A stretch of DNA of 64,000 nt from UBA1351 sp965140555 (GCA_965140555.1 OZ223259.1:930001-994000); one strand, 5' to 3'; counted from the stretch's first letter, positions 9,589 through 18,807 are shown. Made by a program: numbers and translations. The notes: generated by a model not told the origin, from the letters alone.

Positions 9589-10295
9589 TCTTTTTCCTCG
9601 TTACCTTCACTCTTATTCTCTGTAGTATCTGTAGTATCTGTAGTATCTGTAGTATCTGTGGTATCTGCGGTATCCTTATTCTCTTCTTCTTTCTCTTCAT
9701 CACGTCGCGCCATTTCCATTAACTGACGCTCTAGTTGCTGCCCTCTTTCTTGTTGAAGATCTTTTTTATTCAATAGCCTATCTTTCCATGTCGGCTCTTT
9801 CGGAACTTTCTCTTTAGCCAATTCAAGTAATTGATTAAGGGCTTCTCTATCTTCACTAGCTACCGATTCACTCGGCATCACAAAAGCTTGCTGTTCATTC
9901 ACATAGAACAGATAATTTTTCTTCGTTTTCGCCATACGATAGAGCTGACTCCATTCAAGTGTTAGATTGCCCGTATATTGTCTCGCTTCAAATCTTTCTG
10001 CTGTTATAATAAATGTTATCGGGTTCTTAAACACCGGGTTACCGATGACTTGTCGTTTTGCCTGAGACAACATATTAATCGGAGTTAAAATCAAATACAT
10101 AAACACAACTAATAATAAAACAATAGATACAAACGTATCTTCCCAAACAAAATAGGCAATAGGCAATACAACGAGGGATGCGATACCAAATATAAGGGTA
10201 ATCATTCCACTCAGTTTGCTATATGCATGATATGCCATAAACCGATATAAATCTTTAGTCGTTGTATTCACTGTCACTTCTATACGTTCTTTCAT
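9585..10295 (-). CDS. YcxB-like membrane protein with repeat-encoded tail
   Basis: The 236-residue protein has two transmembrane segments at about 32-50 and 56-74, then a soluble YcxB-like domain (about 75-160) in which a strand-rich segment contains FIITAERFEARQYTGN. No biochemical role is known to me for this family. The C-terminal third is a highly charged helix followed by a run of about six Asp-Thr-Thr units and an acidic end. Those units come from a 9-bp tandem repeat at 9619-9672. The gene lies between tex (4 bases away) and tsaE (4-base overlap), so it is cotranscribed with housekeeping genes. Confidence 0.8.
   Translation of the reverse strand: MKERIEVTVNTTTKDLYRFMAYHAYSKLSGMITLIFGIASLVVLPIAYFVWEDTFVSIVLLLVVFMYLILTPINMLSQAKRQVIGNPVFKNPITFIITAERFEARQYTGNLTLEWSQLYRMAKTKKNYLFYVNEQQAFVMPSESVASEDREALNQLLELAKEKVPKEPTWKDRLLNKKDLQQERGQQLERQLMEMARRDEEKEEENKDTADTTDTTDTTDTTDTTENKSEGNEEKE
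9619..9672. repeat. 9-bp tandem repeat inside coding sequence
   Basis: Six head-to-tail copies of TCTGTAGTA (plus strand) run from 9619 to 9672. The first four are identical and the last two carry one and two changes. Because the unit is three codons, copy-number change would not shift the frame; it would lengthen or shorten the Asp-Thr-Thr tail of the ycxB-like protein. Confidence 0.9.
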
Positions 10296-10299
10296 TCAT

Positions 10300-12450
10300 T
10301 TATCCCTTCTCTTCTCCAATTAGCATAGTGAGTGCTATACGCTTCTTTGGCACATCCACCGTAATAATCTCAACATCAACAACATCACCTATGGCAACGA
10401 CATCCAGCGGATGTTTAATATAACGATTGGATAACTGTGATATATGCACTAATCCATCTTGATGGACACCAATATCCACAAAAGCTCCAAAATCAATAAC
10501 ATTACGTACTGTACCTTTTAACACCATACCCGGCTTCAAATCTTTCATCTCCAAAATATCCTGACGTAATACAGGGCTTGGCATTTCTTCACGCGGATCT
10601 CTACCGGGTTTTTCCAACTCTTTGATAATATCATTCAATGTTGGCCGTCCAATACCTAATCGAGATGCTAGCTCATCTCTATCCTGTACTTTCCCAATAG
10701 CTGTTCGAAAGACGCGTACATCAAAGTCCGATTTAAGTCCTAATTCCTTTAATAAAGCTTTTGTCGCTTTGTAAGTTTCCGGATGTACACCAGTATTATC
10801 TAGTATATCATCTCCACCACGAATTCTCAAGAATCCGGCACATTGCTCGAAGGCCTTAGGCCCTAATTTAGAGACCTTTAATAGCTCCTTACGATTTTTA
10901 AATACACCTTCATTTTCTCTATAATCCACAATATTCTTCGCCACTGTTTTACTAATCCCTGCCACATATCGTAGAAGGCTAACACTAGCCATATTCAAAT
11001 CAACACCAACACTATTGACCGATTTTTCAACAACACCTGTAAGGGTTTCACTCAATCGCTTTTGATTCATATCATGTTGATATTGACCGACCCCTATTGA
11101 CTTGGGATCAATCTTTACCAACTCAGCTAACGGATCTTGTAATCGACGTCCGATAGATACCGCACTACGTAATGCCACATCAAACTCCGGAAACTCTTCT
11201 GTTCCTAATTCGCTTGCAGAGTATACAGAGGCCCCTGCTTCATTAACAATAATATAGTGAAGCTCATGGTTTAATGTTTTAATCAAATCCACTGTAAATT
11301 GCTCTGTTTCTCTAGATGCCGTGCCATTACCAATGGCAATCAGTGAAACATCATGTTTCTCTATCAACTGTGTTAATTTTCGATTTGCCTCTTCTATTTT
11401 ATTAGCCGGTGGCGTCGGATAGACAACCCCGGTATCAAGTACTTTACCATTTTCATCTATCACCGCTACCTTGCATCCTGTTCTGTAAGCAGGGTCAAGT
11501 GCCAGAATACGTTTTCCTATAATCGGAGGTTGCAAAAGCAATTGTTCCAAGTTCTTCCCAAATACTTGTATAGCTCCTTCTTGAGCCTCATCTGTTAATG
11601 AATTTCGAATATCTCTTTCAATGGCAGGCGCCATCAGTCGTTTATAAGCATCAACAACAACTTCAGATAATATCTGTGCTGTATAATGTTTGTCATCCCT
11701 AATCCATTTTTTTTCAAGATAACTGACACAACGAGATTCATCCACTGTAATTTTTACACTTAAGATTTTCTCTTTTTCCCCACGATTGATCGCCAGAATA
11801 CGATGTCCCGGAATCTTTTGGACGCTTTCACTATATGCTGCATACATATCAAAAACGGTAGATTCTTTTACTTTTGCTTTTGTTTCTATAAGCCCTGATT
11901 TGAATGTATAATCACGTAAATACTTACGATAATCCGGATCATCCGCCAACATCTCCGCTAAAATATCTTTGGCTCCATTAACTGCTTCCTCCACAGAATT
12001 AATCTCTTTTTCCGGTTGAACATATGGTGCAGCCATGGTTTCAATTGTTTCTGATGAACTTTGAGAATAGATAAGAATCGCCAAAGGCTCTAGTCCCTGC
12101 TCTTTAGCGATTGTTGCTCGCGTACGTTTCTTCTGTTTGAACGGACGATATATGTCTTCTACTTCAACAAGGGTTGTTGCTTGTTTTAATGCCAATACTA
12201 TATCTTGTGTTAATTTCCCCTGTTCTTCAATGACATGTTGTACTTGTTCTTTTCTCGCCTCTAAATTTCTCAAATAGGTTAGGCGATCATTTAACGCCCT
12301 TAATATCTCATCGGATAAAGATCCGGTCATTTCCTTACGGTATCTGGCAATAAATGGAATCGTATTCCCACCATCAATCAACTCAATCGTTTGATCAATT
12401 TGCCATGCTTTTAATTGAAATTCTTCTTGTAATTGACGCGCTATATTCAT
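10300..12450 (-). CDS. tex: Tex family RNA-binding protein (S1 domain)
   Basis: Tex is a conserved nucleic-acid-binding protein related to eukaryotic Spt6, linked to transcription and RNA processing. Order: a helical N-terminal region, a YqgF-like RNase H fold (RILALDPAYRTGCKVAVID), a helix-hairpin-helix region (ISKTVAKNIVDYRENEGVF), and a C-terminal S1 domain (GMVLKGTVRNVIDFGAFVDIG). I choose the ATG at 12450 (MNIARQL), with AAAGGG seven bases upstream. A longer frame would start inside the -10 box of the promoter at 12509-12537, so it cannot be used from that promoter. This gives 716 residues, the usual length. It is the first gene of the operon running to tkt. Confidence 0.95.
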   Translation of the reverse strand: MNIARQLQEEFQLKAWQIDQTIELIDGGNTIPFIARYRKEMTGSLSDEILRALNDRLTYLRNLEARKEQVQHVIEEQGKLTQDIVLALKQATTLVEVEDIYRPFKQKKRTRATIAKEQGLEPLAILIYSQSSSETIETMAAPYVQPEKEINSVEEAVNGAKDILAEMLADDPDYRKYLRDYTFKSGLIETKAKVKESTVFDMYAAYSESVQKIPGHRILAINRGEKEKILSVKITVDESRCVSYLEKKWIRDDKHYTAQILSEVVVDAYKRLMAPAIERDIRNSLTDEAQEGAIQVFGKNLEQLLLQPPIIGKRILALDPAYRTGCKVAVIDENGKVLDTGVVYPTPPANKIEEANRKLTQLIEKHDVSLIAIGNGTASRETEQFTVDLIKTLNHELHYIIVNEAGASVYSASELGTEEFPEFDVALRSAVSIGRRLQDPLAELVKIDPKSIGVGQYQHDMNQKRLSETLTGVVEKSVNSVGVDLNMASVSLLRYVAGISKTVAKNIVDYRENEGVFKNRKELLKVSKLGPKAFEQCAGFLRIRGGDDILDNTGVHPETYKATKALLKELGLKSDFDVRVFRTAIGKVQDRDELASRLGIGRPTLNDIIKELEKPGRDPREEMPSPVLRQDILEMKDLKPGMVLKGTVRNVIDFGAFVDIGVHQDGLVHISQLSNRYIKHPLDVVAIGDVVDVEIITVDVPKKRIALTMLIGEEKG

Positions 12451-12508
12451 GGTATACCCTTTCATCTTCTTATTCCATACTTCATATGTATGAAGACTAA
12501 CCATTCCC

Positions 12509-12537
12509 ATTATAATATCAATTCGTTAATTTTTCAA
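12509..12537 (-). promoter_or_regulatory. tex operon promoter
   Basis: Minus strand TTGAAA (12532-12537), 17-base spacer, TATAAT (12509-12514). The predicted start near 12502 fixes the tex start codon at 12450. The rest of 12540-12624 shows nothing recognisable. Confidence 0.75.
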
Positions 12538-12624
12538 CTAATCATTAAAGGACAACACTATACGACAAGAAAACCGGTCCTGTTACTTCTCCTGATTAAT
12601 TAACTTATAACTTCTCGACAGCGC

Positions 12625-12654
12625 AAAAAAAGAAGGATGATACCTCATCCTTCT
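12625..12654 (-). terminator. lysC terminator
   Basis: On the minus strand AGAAGGATGA pairs with TCATCCTTCT around a four-base loop, followed by seven T. It lies just after the lysC stop. Confidence 0.9.
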
Positions 12655-12666
12655 AACAAACACTTT

Positions 12667-13881
12667 CTATACGTCATATCCTAATTTAAAAGAACTATGA
12701 ATTGCTTTTACTGCCTCTTCTGCATCTTTTTCATCGACTAAAACCGAAATCTTTATCTCAGATGTGGAAATCATATTAATATTGATATCCTTATCATAAA
12801 GGGCTTCAAACATTTTTGTCGCTATCCCTGAATTTGAGGCCATTCCGGCACCTACAACAGATATTTTTGCTACAGAATCATCAAATTCAACACGTTCTGC
12901 TTGAAGGAATTCCAAATTCTTTTCCACAATTTCTTTCGTCAATTTCAAATAATCTTTGGGCACTGTAAAGGAGATGTCCTTTTTTCCGTCACGACCAATA
13001 GACTGAAGTATGATATCGACATTAATATCCTGCTTGGATAGCATGCTAAATAAATCAAAAGCTTTACCCGGCTGATCTCTAACACCGACAACAGCAACAC
13101 GTGCTACATTTTTATCTGCTGCTACTCCGCTGACCATCATTTTTTCCATCTTGCTTTCCTCCTTAACGATTGTCCCTTCTTCACGAGTCAAACTTGAACG
13201 AACAACCAGCTCAACATTATATTTTTTTGCCAGTTCTACAGAACGATTATGCAATACTTTTGCCCCCAGCGATGCTAGCTCTAACATCTCATCATAAGAA
13301 ATCACATCAAGCTTCCTAGCTTCCGGAACAATACGCGGATCCGTTGTATAGACACCATCTACATCTGTAAAGATTTCACATTGATCTGCATGAAGCGCTG
13401 CTGCAAGCGCAACTGCTGTCGTATCGGAGCCACCACGTCCTAATGTCGTAATGTCTTCATATCGATTCATTCCTTGAAATCCGGTTACTAAAACGAGATT
13501 CTTACGTTGTAGTTCCATAAGAATTCTTTCTGTCTCTATGCCGGTCAATCGAGCATTTGAATAAGTGCTCGTCGTTGTCATCCCCACTTGGTACGCATTA
13601 AGGGATACCGCAGGATACCCTAATTCTTGAAGAGCCAATGACATTAAAGCTACCGATTGTTGTTCGCCCGTCGACAACAACATATCCATCTCTCTGCGTG
13701 ACGGATTATCCGTTATTTCTTTCGCTTTGGCTAGCAATTCATCTGTAGTATCTCCTTGTGCTGATAATACAACAACTACATCATCGCCTTCTTCATAAGC
13801 TTCAGCAATTCTCTTTGCAACATTAAATACTCGCTCTTTATTGGCTACCGAGCTTCCGCCAAATTTTTTTACAATCAGCAT
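12667..13881 (-). CDS. lysC: Aspartate kinase with two ACT domains
   Basis: This enzyme phosphorylates aspartate, the first step toward lysine, threonine and methionine. KKFGGSSV (about 5-12) is the kinase signature, TTLGRGGSDTTAVALAAAL the nucleotide and substrate region, and TDVDGVYTTDPRIV a conserved block. Two C-terminal ACT domains (about 264-404, starting VAVVGVRDQPGKA and ISVVGAGM) predict feedback control by an amino acid. The length of 404 residues matches the monofunctional class. I see no lysine riboswitch or T-box in the 168-base upstream region, which is mostly filled by a palindromic element. GGAGG precedes the ATG. Confidence 0.96.
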   Translation of the reverse strand: MLIVKKFGGSSVANKERVFNVAKRIAEAYEEGDDVVVVLSAQGDTTDELLAKAKEITDNPSRREMDMLLSTGEQQSVALMSLALQELGYPAVSLNAYQVGMTTTSTYSNARLTGIETERILMELQRKNLVLVTGFQGMNRYEDITTLGRGGSDTTAVALAAALHADQCEIFTDVDGVYTTDPRIVPEARKLDVISYDEMLELASLGAKVLHNRSVELAKKYNVELVVRSSLTREEGTIVKEESKMEKMMVSGVAADKNVARVAVVGVRDQPGKAFDLFSMLSKQDINVDIILQSIGRDGKKDISFTVPKDYLKLTKEIVEKNLEFLQAERVEFDDSVAKISVVGAGMASNSGIATKMFEALYDKDININMISTSEIKISVLVDEKDAEEAVKAIHSSFKLGYDV

Positions 13882-13926
13882 GATTTTCCTCCATCTAACT
13901 TAGCCTGTTCTATGCTTATATTATAT

Positions 13927-14014
13927 GATTAGCCCGACAAAGACAAGTTTCACTAAATTCATATACACTATATTGTATATGAAAGTTCAACTACATGCTT
14001 TTGTCGACCTAATC
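13927..14014. mobile_element. MITE-like palindromic element, copy A (short form, 88 bp)
   Basis: This is a non-coding inverted repeat. The left end is GATTAGCCCGACAAA and the right end, read inward, is GATTAGGTCGACAAAA. An inner arm TTCATATACA pairs with TGTATATGAA. Direct repeats ATTATAT flank it (13920-13926 and 14015-14021). It is co-linear with copy C at 52949-53067 except for an exact 31-base gap in the middle. It fills the gap between lysC and the hom-operon 3' end. The -10-like TATAAT nearest lysC overlaps its left flank. Confidence 0.7.
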
Positions 14015-14049
14015 ATTATATGTATTGTTACTAGAAGACGCTTCACCTA

Positions 14050-15255
14050 TTAGGATAAAAAATAAGTCATAAATTCATACCCATGTTCAATTAAACGTCC
14101 GCTTTCTTTTGCTTCTTTTTCTGAATATCCGTACACCTGTTCCGTCGGCATATTACTTGAATAAATAAAGTAAGGTACCGGGTTACTTGTATGTGTTCTT
14201 ATAGATAGAGGCGTCGGATGATCCGGTAACACCGCCAACTTATAATCCATATGATTCTTTTCCATATACTCGACAATCGGTTTTACAACACGGTCATCAA
14301 TATATTCTATCGCTTTAATCTTATTCTCAAGCTCCCCACGATGTCCACACTCATCAGGCGCTTCTATATGAATATATACAAAATCATCACCATTATTCAA
14401 CGTTTCAAGAGCCGCTTTCATCTTCCCTTCGTAATTCGTATGCAAATTACCCGTAGCTCCTTCTACATCAATACTTCTCATACCAGCTGATATAGCAATA
14501 CCTTTTAACAAATCCACTGCTGATATCATAGCTCCTTTTACTCCAAACATAGACTCAAAGGATGGAAGAATCGGTTTTGTTCCTTCTCCCCAAGGCCATA
14601 TACTATTAGCAGGTCGCAAGCCCTTCTTCCGACGTTCTTCATTAATCGGATGATGATTCAATATGGCATAACTTTCCCGCATCATACCTTCAAACATCTC
14701 TGCAAAATCACCTTTTGGCAAATAATTGGTTATGGATTGCCCCAGAATATTATGAGGTGGTGTCAATTCTACCTTTGTAGAGCCGTTAGCCATAATCATC
14801 GCATGACGATAACTGACACCCTTATAAAATGTTCTTCCTTCACTTTGGAAATGCTCCTGTATACTTTTTAACAATTCAGCCGCTTCGTGGGTTGTGATCT
14901 CATCCGCACTATGATCCTCTATTATTTTACTCTCATATGGTCCTTCTTCACTAAGCGTAACAAAGTTAATACGAAAACATACATCCGACTCCTCCATACG
15001 GGCACCAATGCTAATAGCCTCTAAAGGTGAGCGACCTGTATAGTAACGAAGGGGGTCATATCCTAAAACGGATAAATTCGCTGTATCACTCCCAGGTTTC
15101 ATACCTGTGGGAATGGTATTTAGCAAGCCCACTTCTCCTTTAGATGACAGCCCATCAAATGTTGGAGTATCGGCCGCTTCAAGAGGTGTTCTGCCTTCTA
15201 ATGCATCAATAGGTTCATCTGCCATACCATCTGCTAATACCAATATATATTTCAT
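14050..15255 (-). CDS. ApgM-type phosphoglycerate mutase family; candidate homoserine kinase
   Basis: This is an alkaline-phosphatase superfamily protein of about 400 residues. The N-terminus ILVLADGMADEP supplies the metal-binding Asp, GSDTANLSVLGYDP the catalytic-nucleophile region, and DECGHRGE and PDHPTP further metal ligands. The family includes archaeal-type cofactor-independent phosphoglycerate mutase. A subset beside hom has been proposed to be a non-orthologous homoserine kinase. Here it lies 10 bases after hom, with lysC next and no GHMP-type thrB in the window, which favours the kinase role by inference. The ATG at 15255 is chosen because AGGAGG lies six bases ahead; the ATG three bases upstream is too close. 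Confidence 0.85.
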   Translation of the reverse strand: MKYILVLADGMADEPIDALEGRTPLEAADTPTFDGLSSKGEVGLLNTIPTGMKPGSDTANLSVLGYDPLRYYTGRSPLEAISIGARMEESDVCFRINFVTLSEEGPYESKIIEDHSADEITTHEAAELLKSIQEHFQSEGRTFYKGVSYRHAMIMANGSTKVELTPPHNILGQSITNYLPKGDFAEMFEGMMRESYAILNHHPINEERRKKGLRPANSIWPWGEGTKPILPSFESMFGVKGAMISAVDLLKGIAISAGMRSIDVEGATGNLHTNYEGKMKAALETLNNGDDFVYIHIEAPDECGHRGELENKIKAIEYIDDRVVKPIVEYMEKNHMDYKLAVLPDHPTPLSIRTHTSNPVPYFIYSSNMPTEQVYGYSEKEAKESGRLIEHGYEFMTYFLS

Positions 15256-15265
15256 CATGCCCCTC

Positions 15266-16489
15266 CTACTTTAATCGAATGCTTGTTATAATGTTCAAAT
15301 CACTCTTGCTCCTACAGGTATCTATTGCTTTTTGCAACAGACCTTCTGTAGAATTCGTTATAATAAACCCTGTTTCATTCCATCCTCTATCTATATCAAC
15401 CCTTTGAACCGTATCAAAGTATTGTCGCATTTCCTCTAATGTCACCATACCTTCCATAATCATTAACCGACCTGCAGGCACCTCCTCTAACGGCAATAGG
15501 TTCATTTCCTTAGAGTACCAATGGGTGATAATATTACGATTCAAATGTTTTGCAGCATCCACCACATCTGCAACAACAGCTGATGCCGTTGGTAATTTTC
15601 CAGCGCCACTTCCATAGAACATCACATCACCAATAACATTCCCATGTACAAAGATAGCATTGAACACGTCATGTACATTCGACAGGGGATGCGTATTGCT
15701 AATCAACATGGGCGCTACCATGACATAGGCTTTATCTTCTACTTTTCGGCTCACACCTAATAATTTAATTTGGCAATTCAATGCTTTCGCATATTCAAAA
15801 TCTTCCAAACGAATCTTTGTAATGCCTTCTGTATAAATATCTTCAAAATTAACATGCATACCATAAGCAAGTGACGATAAAATAGCAATTTTGCGACACG
15901 CATCATACCCTTTTACATCCGCATCCGGATTGCGTTCGGCATAACCTAAGTCTTGAGCTTCTTTCAGAATATCCTTGTAATTTCTGCCCTCTTTTTCCAT
16001 CTTACTCAGTATATAGTTCGTTGTTCCATTAAGAATACCTGTAATTTCTTGAATTTCATCTGCTGATAAGGAGTGATTCAATGGTCGAATAATTGGAATA
16101 CCACCACCAACACTTGCTTCAAAAAGAAAATTAATATTCTTTTGACGAGCTAACTCAAGTAAGGAAGGTCCATATTTCGCCACGAGTTCTTTATTCGATG
16201 TTACAACACTCTTCCCTTTTTCAAGGGCCGCTTTGACAATGCTATATGCCGGCTCCAAACCACCCATAACTTCTACAACTATATCCACCTCTTCATCCAT
16301 AAGAATGTCATCATAATTTTTGGTCAATATATTTTCTATGGGGCTTCCCGGAAATTCACGTAAATCCAATACATATTTCAATTCGATATCCGTATTCGCC
16401 TTTTTTTCAATACTGTCTTTATTTGTCTGCAAGACTTCAACTACACCAGAACCTACTGTACCATATCCTAAAATCGCTATTTTCACCAT
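15266..16489 (-). CDS. hom: Homoserine dehydrogenase
   Basis: This enzyme reduces aspartate semialdehyde to homoserine with NAD(P)H. The N-terminal ILGYGTVGSGVVEVL is the Rossmann loop, GGIPIIRPL the substrate region, GILNGTTNYIL the signature, and DVKGYDACRK lies in the catalytic domain. At 407 residues it has a short C-terminal extension that looks like a reduced ACT domain. A separate ACT-domain protein is encoded four bases upstream, so the two may be coupled. GGGAG precedes the start. Confidence 0.96.
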   Translation of the reverse strand: MVKIAILGYGTVGSGVVEVLQTNKDSIEKKANTDIELKYVLDLREFPGSPIENILTKNYDDILMDEEVDIVVEVMGGLEPAYSIVKAALEKGKSVVTSNKELVAKYGPSLLELARQKNINFLFEASVGGGIPIIRPLNHSLSADEIQEITGILNGTTNYILSKMEKEGRNYKDILKEAQDLGYAERNPDADVKGYDACRKIAILSSLAYGMHVNFEDIYTEGITKIRLEDFEYAKALNCQIKLLGVSRKVEDKAYVMVAPMLISNTHPLSNVHDVFNAIFVHGNVIGDVMFYGSGAGKLPTASAVVADVVDAAKHLNRNIITHWYSKEMNLLPLEEVPAGRLMIMEGMVTLEEMRQYFDTVQRVDIDRGWNETGFIITNSTEGLLQKAIDTCRSKSDLNIITSIRLK

Positions 16490-16493
16490 TTGT

Positions 16494-16937
16494 CTACTCC
16501 CTTGCTAGTATCTTAACCTCATGCACACCTTGATAGTTTTCTATGACTTGTAGCATCTCCTCAATATCACCTGTTGACGGCAGTATTTCAATAGATATTG
16601 TTAAGTTCGCTACCCCGCTAATAGGAATCGATTGATTAATTGTTAGTATATTCGCACGATAATCAGCAATACGCTGTATTACGTTTGAAAGTAATCCCGG
16701 CTCATCGTCAATCTTAATTGCAAAGGTCACGACACTTCCACGTTCACTCTCATAAAATGGAAAAATTGTATCCTTATACTTGTAAAATGAACTTCGACTA
16801 ATCCCAACTAAATCAACCGCTTCTTGAACCGTAATTGCCTTTTCCTTTTCAAGTAAATTCTTAGCTTGTACAACTTTCAAAAAGACCTCCGGTAAAGCAC
16901 GACGCTTGATTATGTAATAATTTGCTTTATCTGACAT
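16494..16937 (-). CDS. ACT domain protein, PheB/UPF0735 type
   Basis: This small amino-acid-binding regulator has 147 residues. The N-terminal half has a short helix-turn-helix-like stretch (TVQEAVDLVGISRSSFYKYKD). The C-terminal half is an ACT domain beginning VVTFAIKIDDEPGLLSNVIQRIADYRANILTINQ. The layout matches the PheB family of Firmicutes. As first gene of the hom operon it is a plausible sensor of threonine or another end product, but the ligand is unknown. I use the ATG at 16937 (MSDKANYY), preceded by GGGTGG; the upstream ATG has no site. Confidence 0.9.
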   Translation of the reverse strand: MSDKANYYIIKRRALPEVFLKVVQAKNLLEKEKAITVQEAVDLVGISRSSFYKYKDTIFPFYESERGSVVTFAIKIDDEPGLLSNVIQRIADYRANILTINQSIPISGVANLTISIEILPSTGDIEEMLQVIENYQGVHEVKILARE

Positions 16938-16993
16938 GTTTCCACCCACTTTTATATGTTTTTTTCTCAAATACATTTGTTTTCACTAGAAAG

Positions 16994-17022
16994 ATGATAC
17001 CATACCCTTCCTTTGAATGCAA
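16994..17022 (-). promoter_or_regulatory. hom operon promoter
   Basis: Minus strand TTGCAT (17017-17022), 17-base spacer, TATCAT (16994-16999) with TGG directly before it (extended -10). The leader is about 50 bases, too short for a riboswitch or T-box. Confidence 0.65.
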
Positions 17023-17076
17023 GACGCAAATAGAAGAAAGGTAGCCTTGGAAGTTAGCATTTTCCTAATAATAGGC

Positions 17077-17120
17077 AAAAAAAGGATTGCTTAAGGGCAT
17101 AGCCTTGAACAATCCTTTTT
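17077..17120 (-). terminator. cheW terminator
   Basis: On the minus strand AAGGATTG pairs with CAATCCTT, extended by CAAGG/CCTTAAG inside, and is followed by seven T. It lies 20 bases after the cheW stop. Confidence 0.88.
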
Positions 17121-17139
17121 ATTACATTTACGGCAATTT

Positions 17140-17658
17140 CTATGAATTCATCTGATTCATAACTTCTCCATCAGCATTCTCTGAAGCTGATTGACGCTCT
17201 ACTCCATCCACTTTGTGGACAATTTCATCAATTTCTTCATCCGAAACAATCAAATCAATATCCAAAAGTATAATCATGCGATTCTCTTGCTTGGCAACAC
17301 TTTTGATATATTTACGGCTAATTCCCGTTACAATCTTTGGTGCTTCTACAATACTGTCTTCTTCAATATGAAGAATTTCTGATACAGAGTCTACAACAAA
17401 GCCGATACGCATCTCATTCGTATTAACTACAATAATTTTCGTATCATCATTCATATCCACTTTGGAGAGATTGAATTTTTTTCGAAGGCTGTAAATCGGT
17501 AATACCTCGCCCCGAAGATTAATAAGTCCTTCAATATACGTTGGTGAATTCGGTACTTTTACAACTTCTTGATATTTTTCGATACCGTTAACCTTCATGA
17601 TATCCAACCCATATTCCTCGTTATCCAATTTAAAAATAACCTGTTGCAATGAAGCCAT
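17140..17658 (-). CDS. cheW: Chemotaxis adaptor protein CheW
   Basis: CheW couples chemoreceptors to the CheA kinase at the membrane. The 172-residue protein is a single CheW domain: QVIFKLDNEEYGLDIMKVNGIEKYQEVVKVPN, GLINLRGEVLPIYSLRKKF and MRIGFVVDSVSEIL are the classic blocks. A short acidic C-terminal tail follows (about 155-172). No other chemotaxis gene is in the window, so this may be a second or solitary CheW. It starts with AAAGGAGG and lies 38 bases after prfB, on the same strand, so it may be cotranscribed with prfB. Confidence 0.95.
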   Translation of the reverse strand: MASLQQVIFKLDNEEYGLDIMKVNGIEKYQEVVKVPNSPTYIEGLINLRGEVLPIYSLRKKFNLSKVDMNDDTKIIVVNTNEMRIGFVVDSVSEILHIEEDSIVEAPKIVTGISRKYIKSVAKQENRMIILLDIDLIVSDEEIDEIVHKVDGVERQSASENADGEVMNQMNS

Positions 17659-17696
17659 TTTTCTTCCTCCTTTGAAGTAATTCTCTCTCTAAAGCC

Positions 17697-18807
17697 TTAG
17701 TTCTTAGCCGCTACCCATATAAGATAGCCATTAATAAATGCATCCAAGTCACCATCCATCACTGCACTAACATTTCCGGTTTCGACATTGGTTCGGTGAT
17801 CTTTTACCATAGAATAGGGATGCATAACATAGGAGCATATCTGACTTCCCCAACCTATTTCTTTCACCTCACCTCGGATATCTTTCATTTTATCCATCTG
17901 CTCTTGTTGCTTAATTTCCAACAACTTGGCTTTTAACATCGCCATTGCCTTATCTTTGTTTTTATGCTGTGATCGTTCATTCTGACATTGTACTACTGTC
18001 CCTGTAGGTAGGTGTGTAATTCGAATGGCCGAGTCTGTTTTGTTGATATGTTGTCCACCTGCTCCGCTGGCACGATATGTATCTATACGAAGCTCATCAT
18101 CCGGAATATCCATTTCTATAGTATCATCTAATTCCGGCAATACATCACAGGATGCAAAGGATGTATGGCGTCTTCCCGATGCATCAAAAGGCGAAATCCG
18201 CACTAAACGATGCACACCCTTCTCAGCTTTTAAATACCCATAAGCATTTTCACCTGAAATTTGAAAAGTCACTGATTTGATACCAGCTTCATCGCCATCC
18301 AGATAGTCTAGCACCTCAACTTTAAATTCCTTTTTATCTGCCCAACGTGTAAACATACGATAAAGCATGCTCACCCAATCACAGGATTCTGTACCGCCAG
18401 CTCCGGCATGTAATGACAAAATCGCGTTATTCTTATCATAAGGTCCTGATAACAAGGTTTCAATTCGAAGTTTTTCATAGGATTCTAGAAATTCTTGTTC
18501 ACTCGTCTCAATTTCCTTGATGAGGCTTTCATCTTCTTCTTCAAAAGCCATTTCAACCAACGTTTCTAAATCTTCATAGGATTCCTTAATGCCTTCATAG
18601 GTAGCCACTTTGTCTTTAATTGTCTTAAGGGCTTTCAAATCCTGTTGCGACGACTCCGGGTCATCCCAAAAATCTTCCCGTAACATCTCATTCTCAAGCA
18701 TTTCAATCTTGGTTCTTAGATTAGCCAAGTCAAAGTGAAACACTCATTTCATCCAGTTTTGTTTTGTATTCTTGCAAATTTTGTTTCGTTTGTTCAATTG
18801 CAAGCAT
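17697..18807 (-). CDS. prfB: Peptide chain release factor 2, with programmed +1 frameshift
   Basis: RF2 reads UGA and UAA stop codons and releases the peptide. The catalytic GGQ loop is in TYRASGAGGQHINKTDSAIRI, and the UGA/UAA-specificity region is HAGAGGTESCDW onward. The first 25 codons run from the ATG at 18807 (AGAGGTG site six bases ahead) to CTT, then in-frame TGA at 18732-18730. Shifting +1 at CTTTGAC gives GAC and continues for 344 codons, total about 369 residues, the normal size. A start placed after the stop codon would miss the N-terminal helix. Confidence 0.95.
18729..18735 (-). promoter_or_regulatory. prfB +1 frameshift site (CTTTGAC)
   Basis: The heptamer CTT TGA C is the conserved RF2 autoregulatory site: low RF2 lets the ribosome slip at CTT and bypass the UGA. 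The usual internal AGGGGG three bases upstream of CTT is absent; the sequence there is AGTGTTTCA. Confidence 0.9.

Noticed and set aside
13882..14049. Lysine riboswitch or T-box ahead of lysC
   Set aside because: The gap is filled by the palindromic element; no specifier or lysine aptamer core is visible.
17697..18743. prfB as a single frame starting after the TGA
   Set aside because: It would lack the conserved N-terminal helix; the CTTTGAC shift joins a well-placed ATG at 18807.
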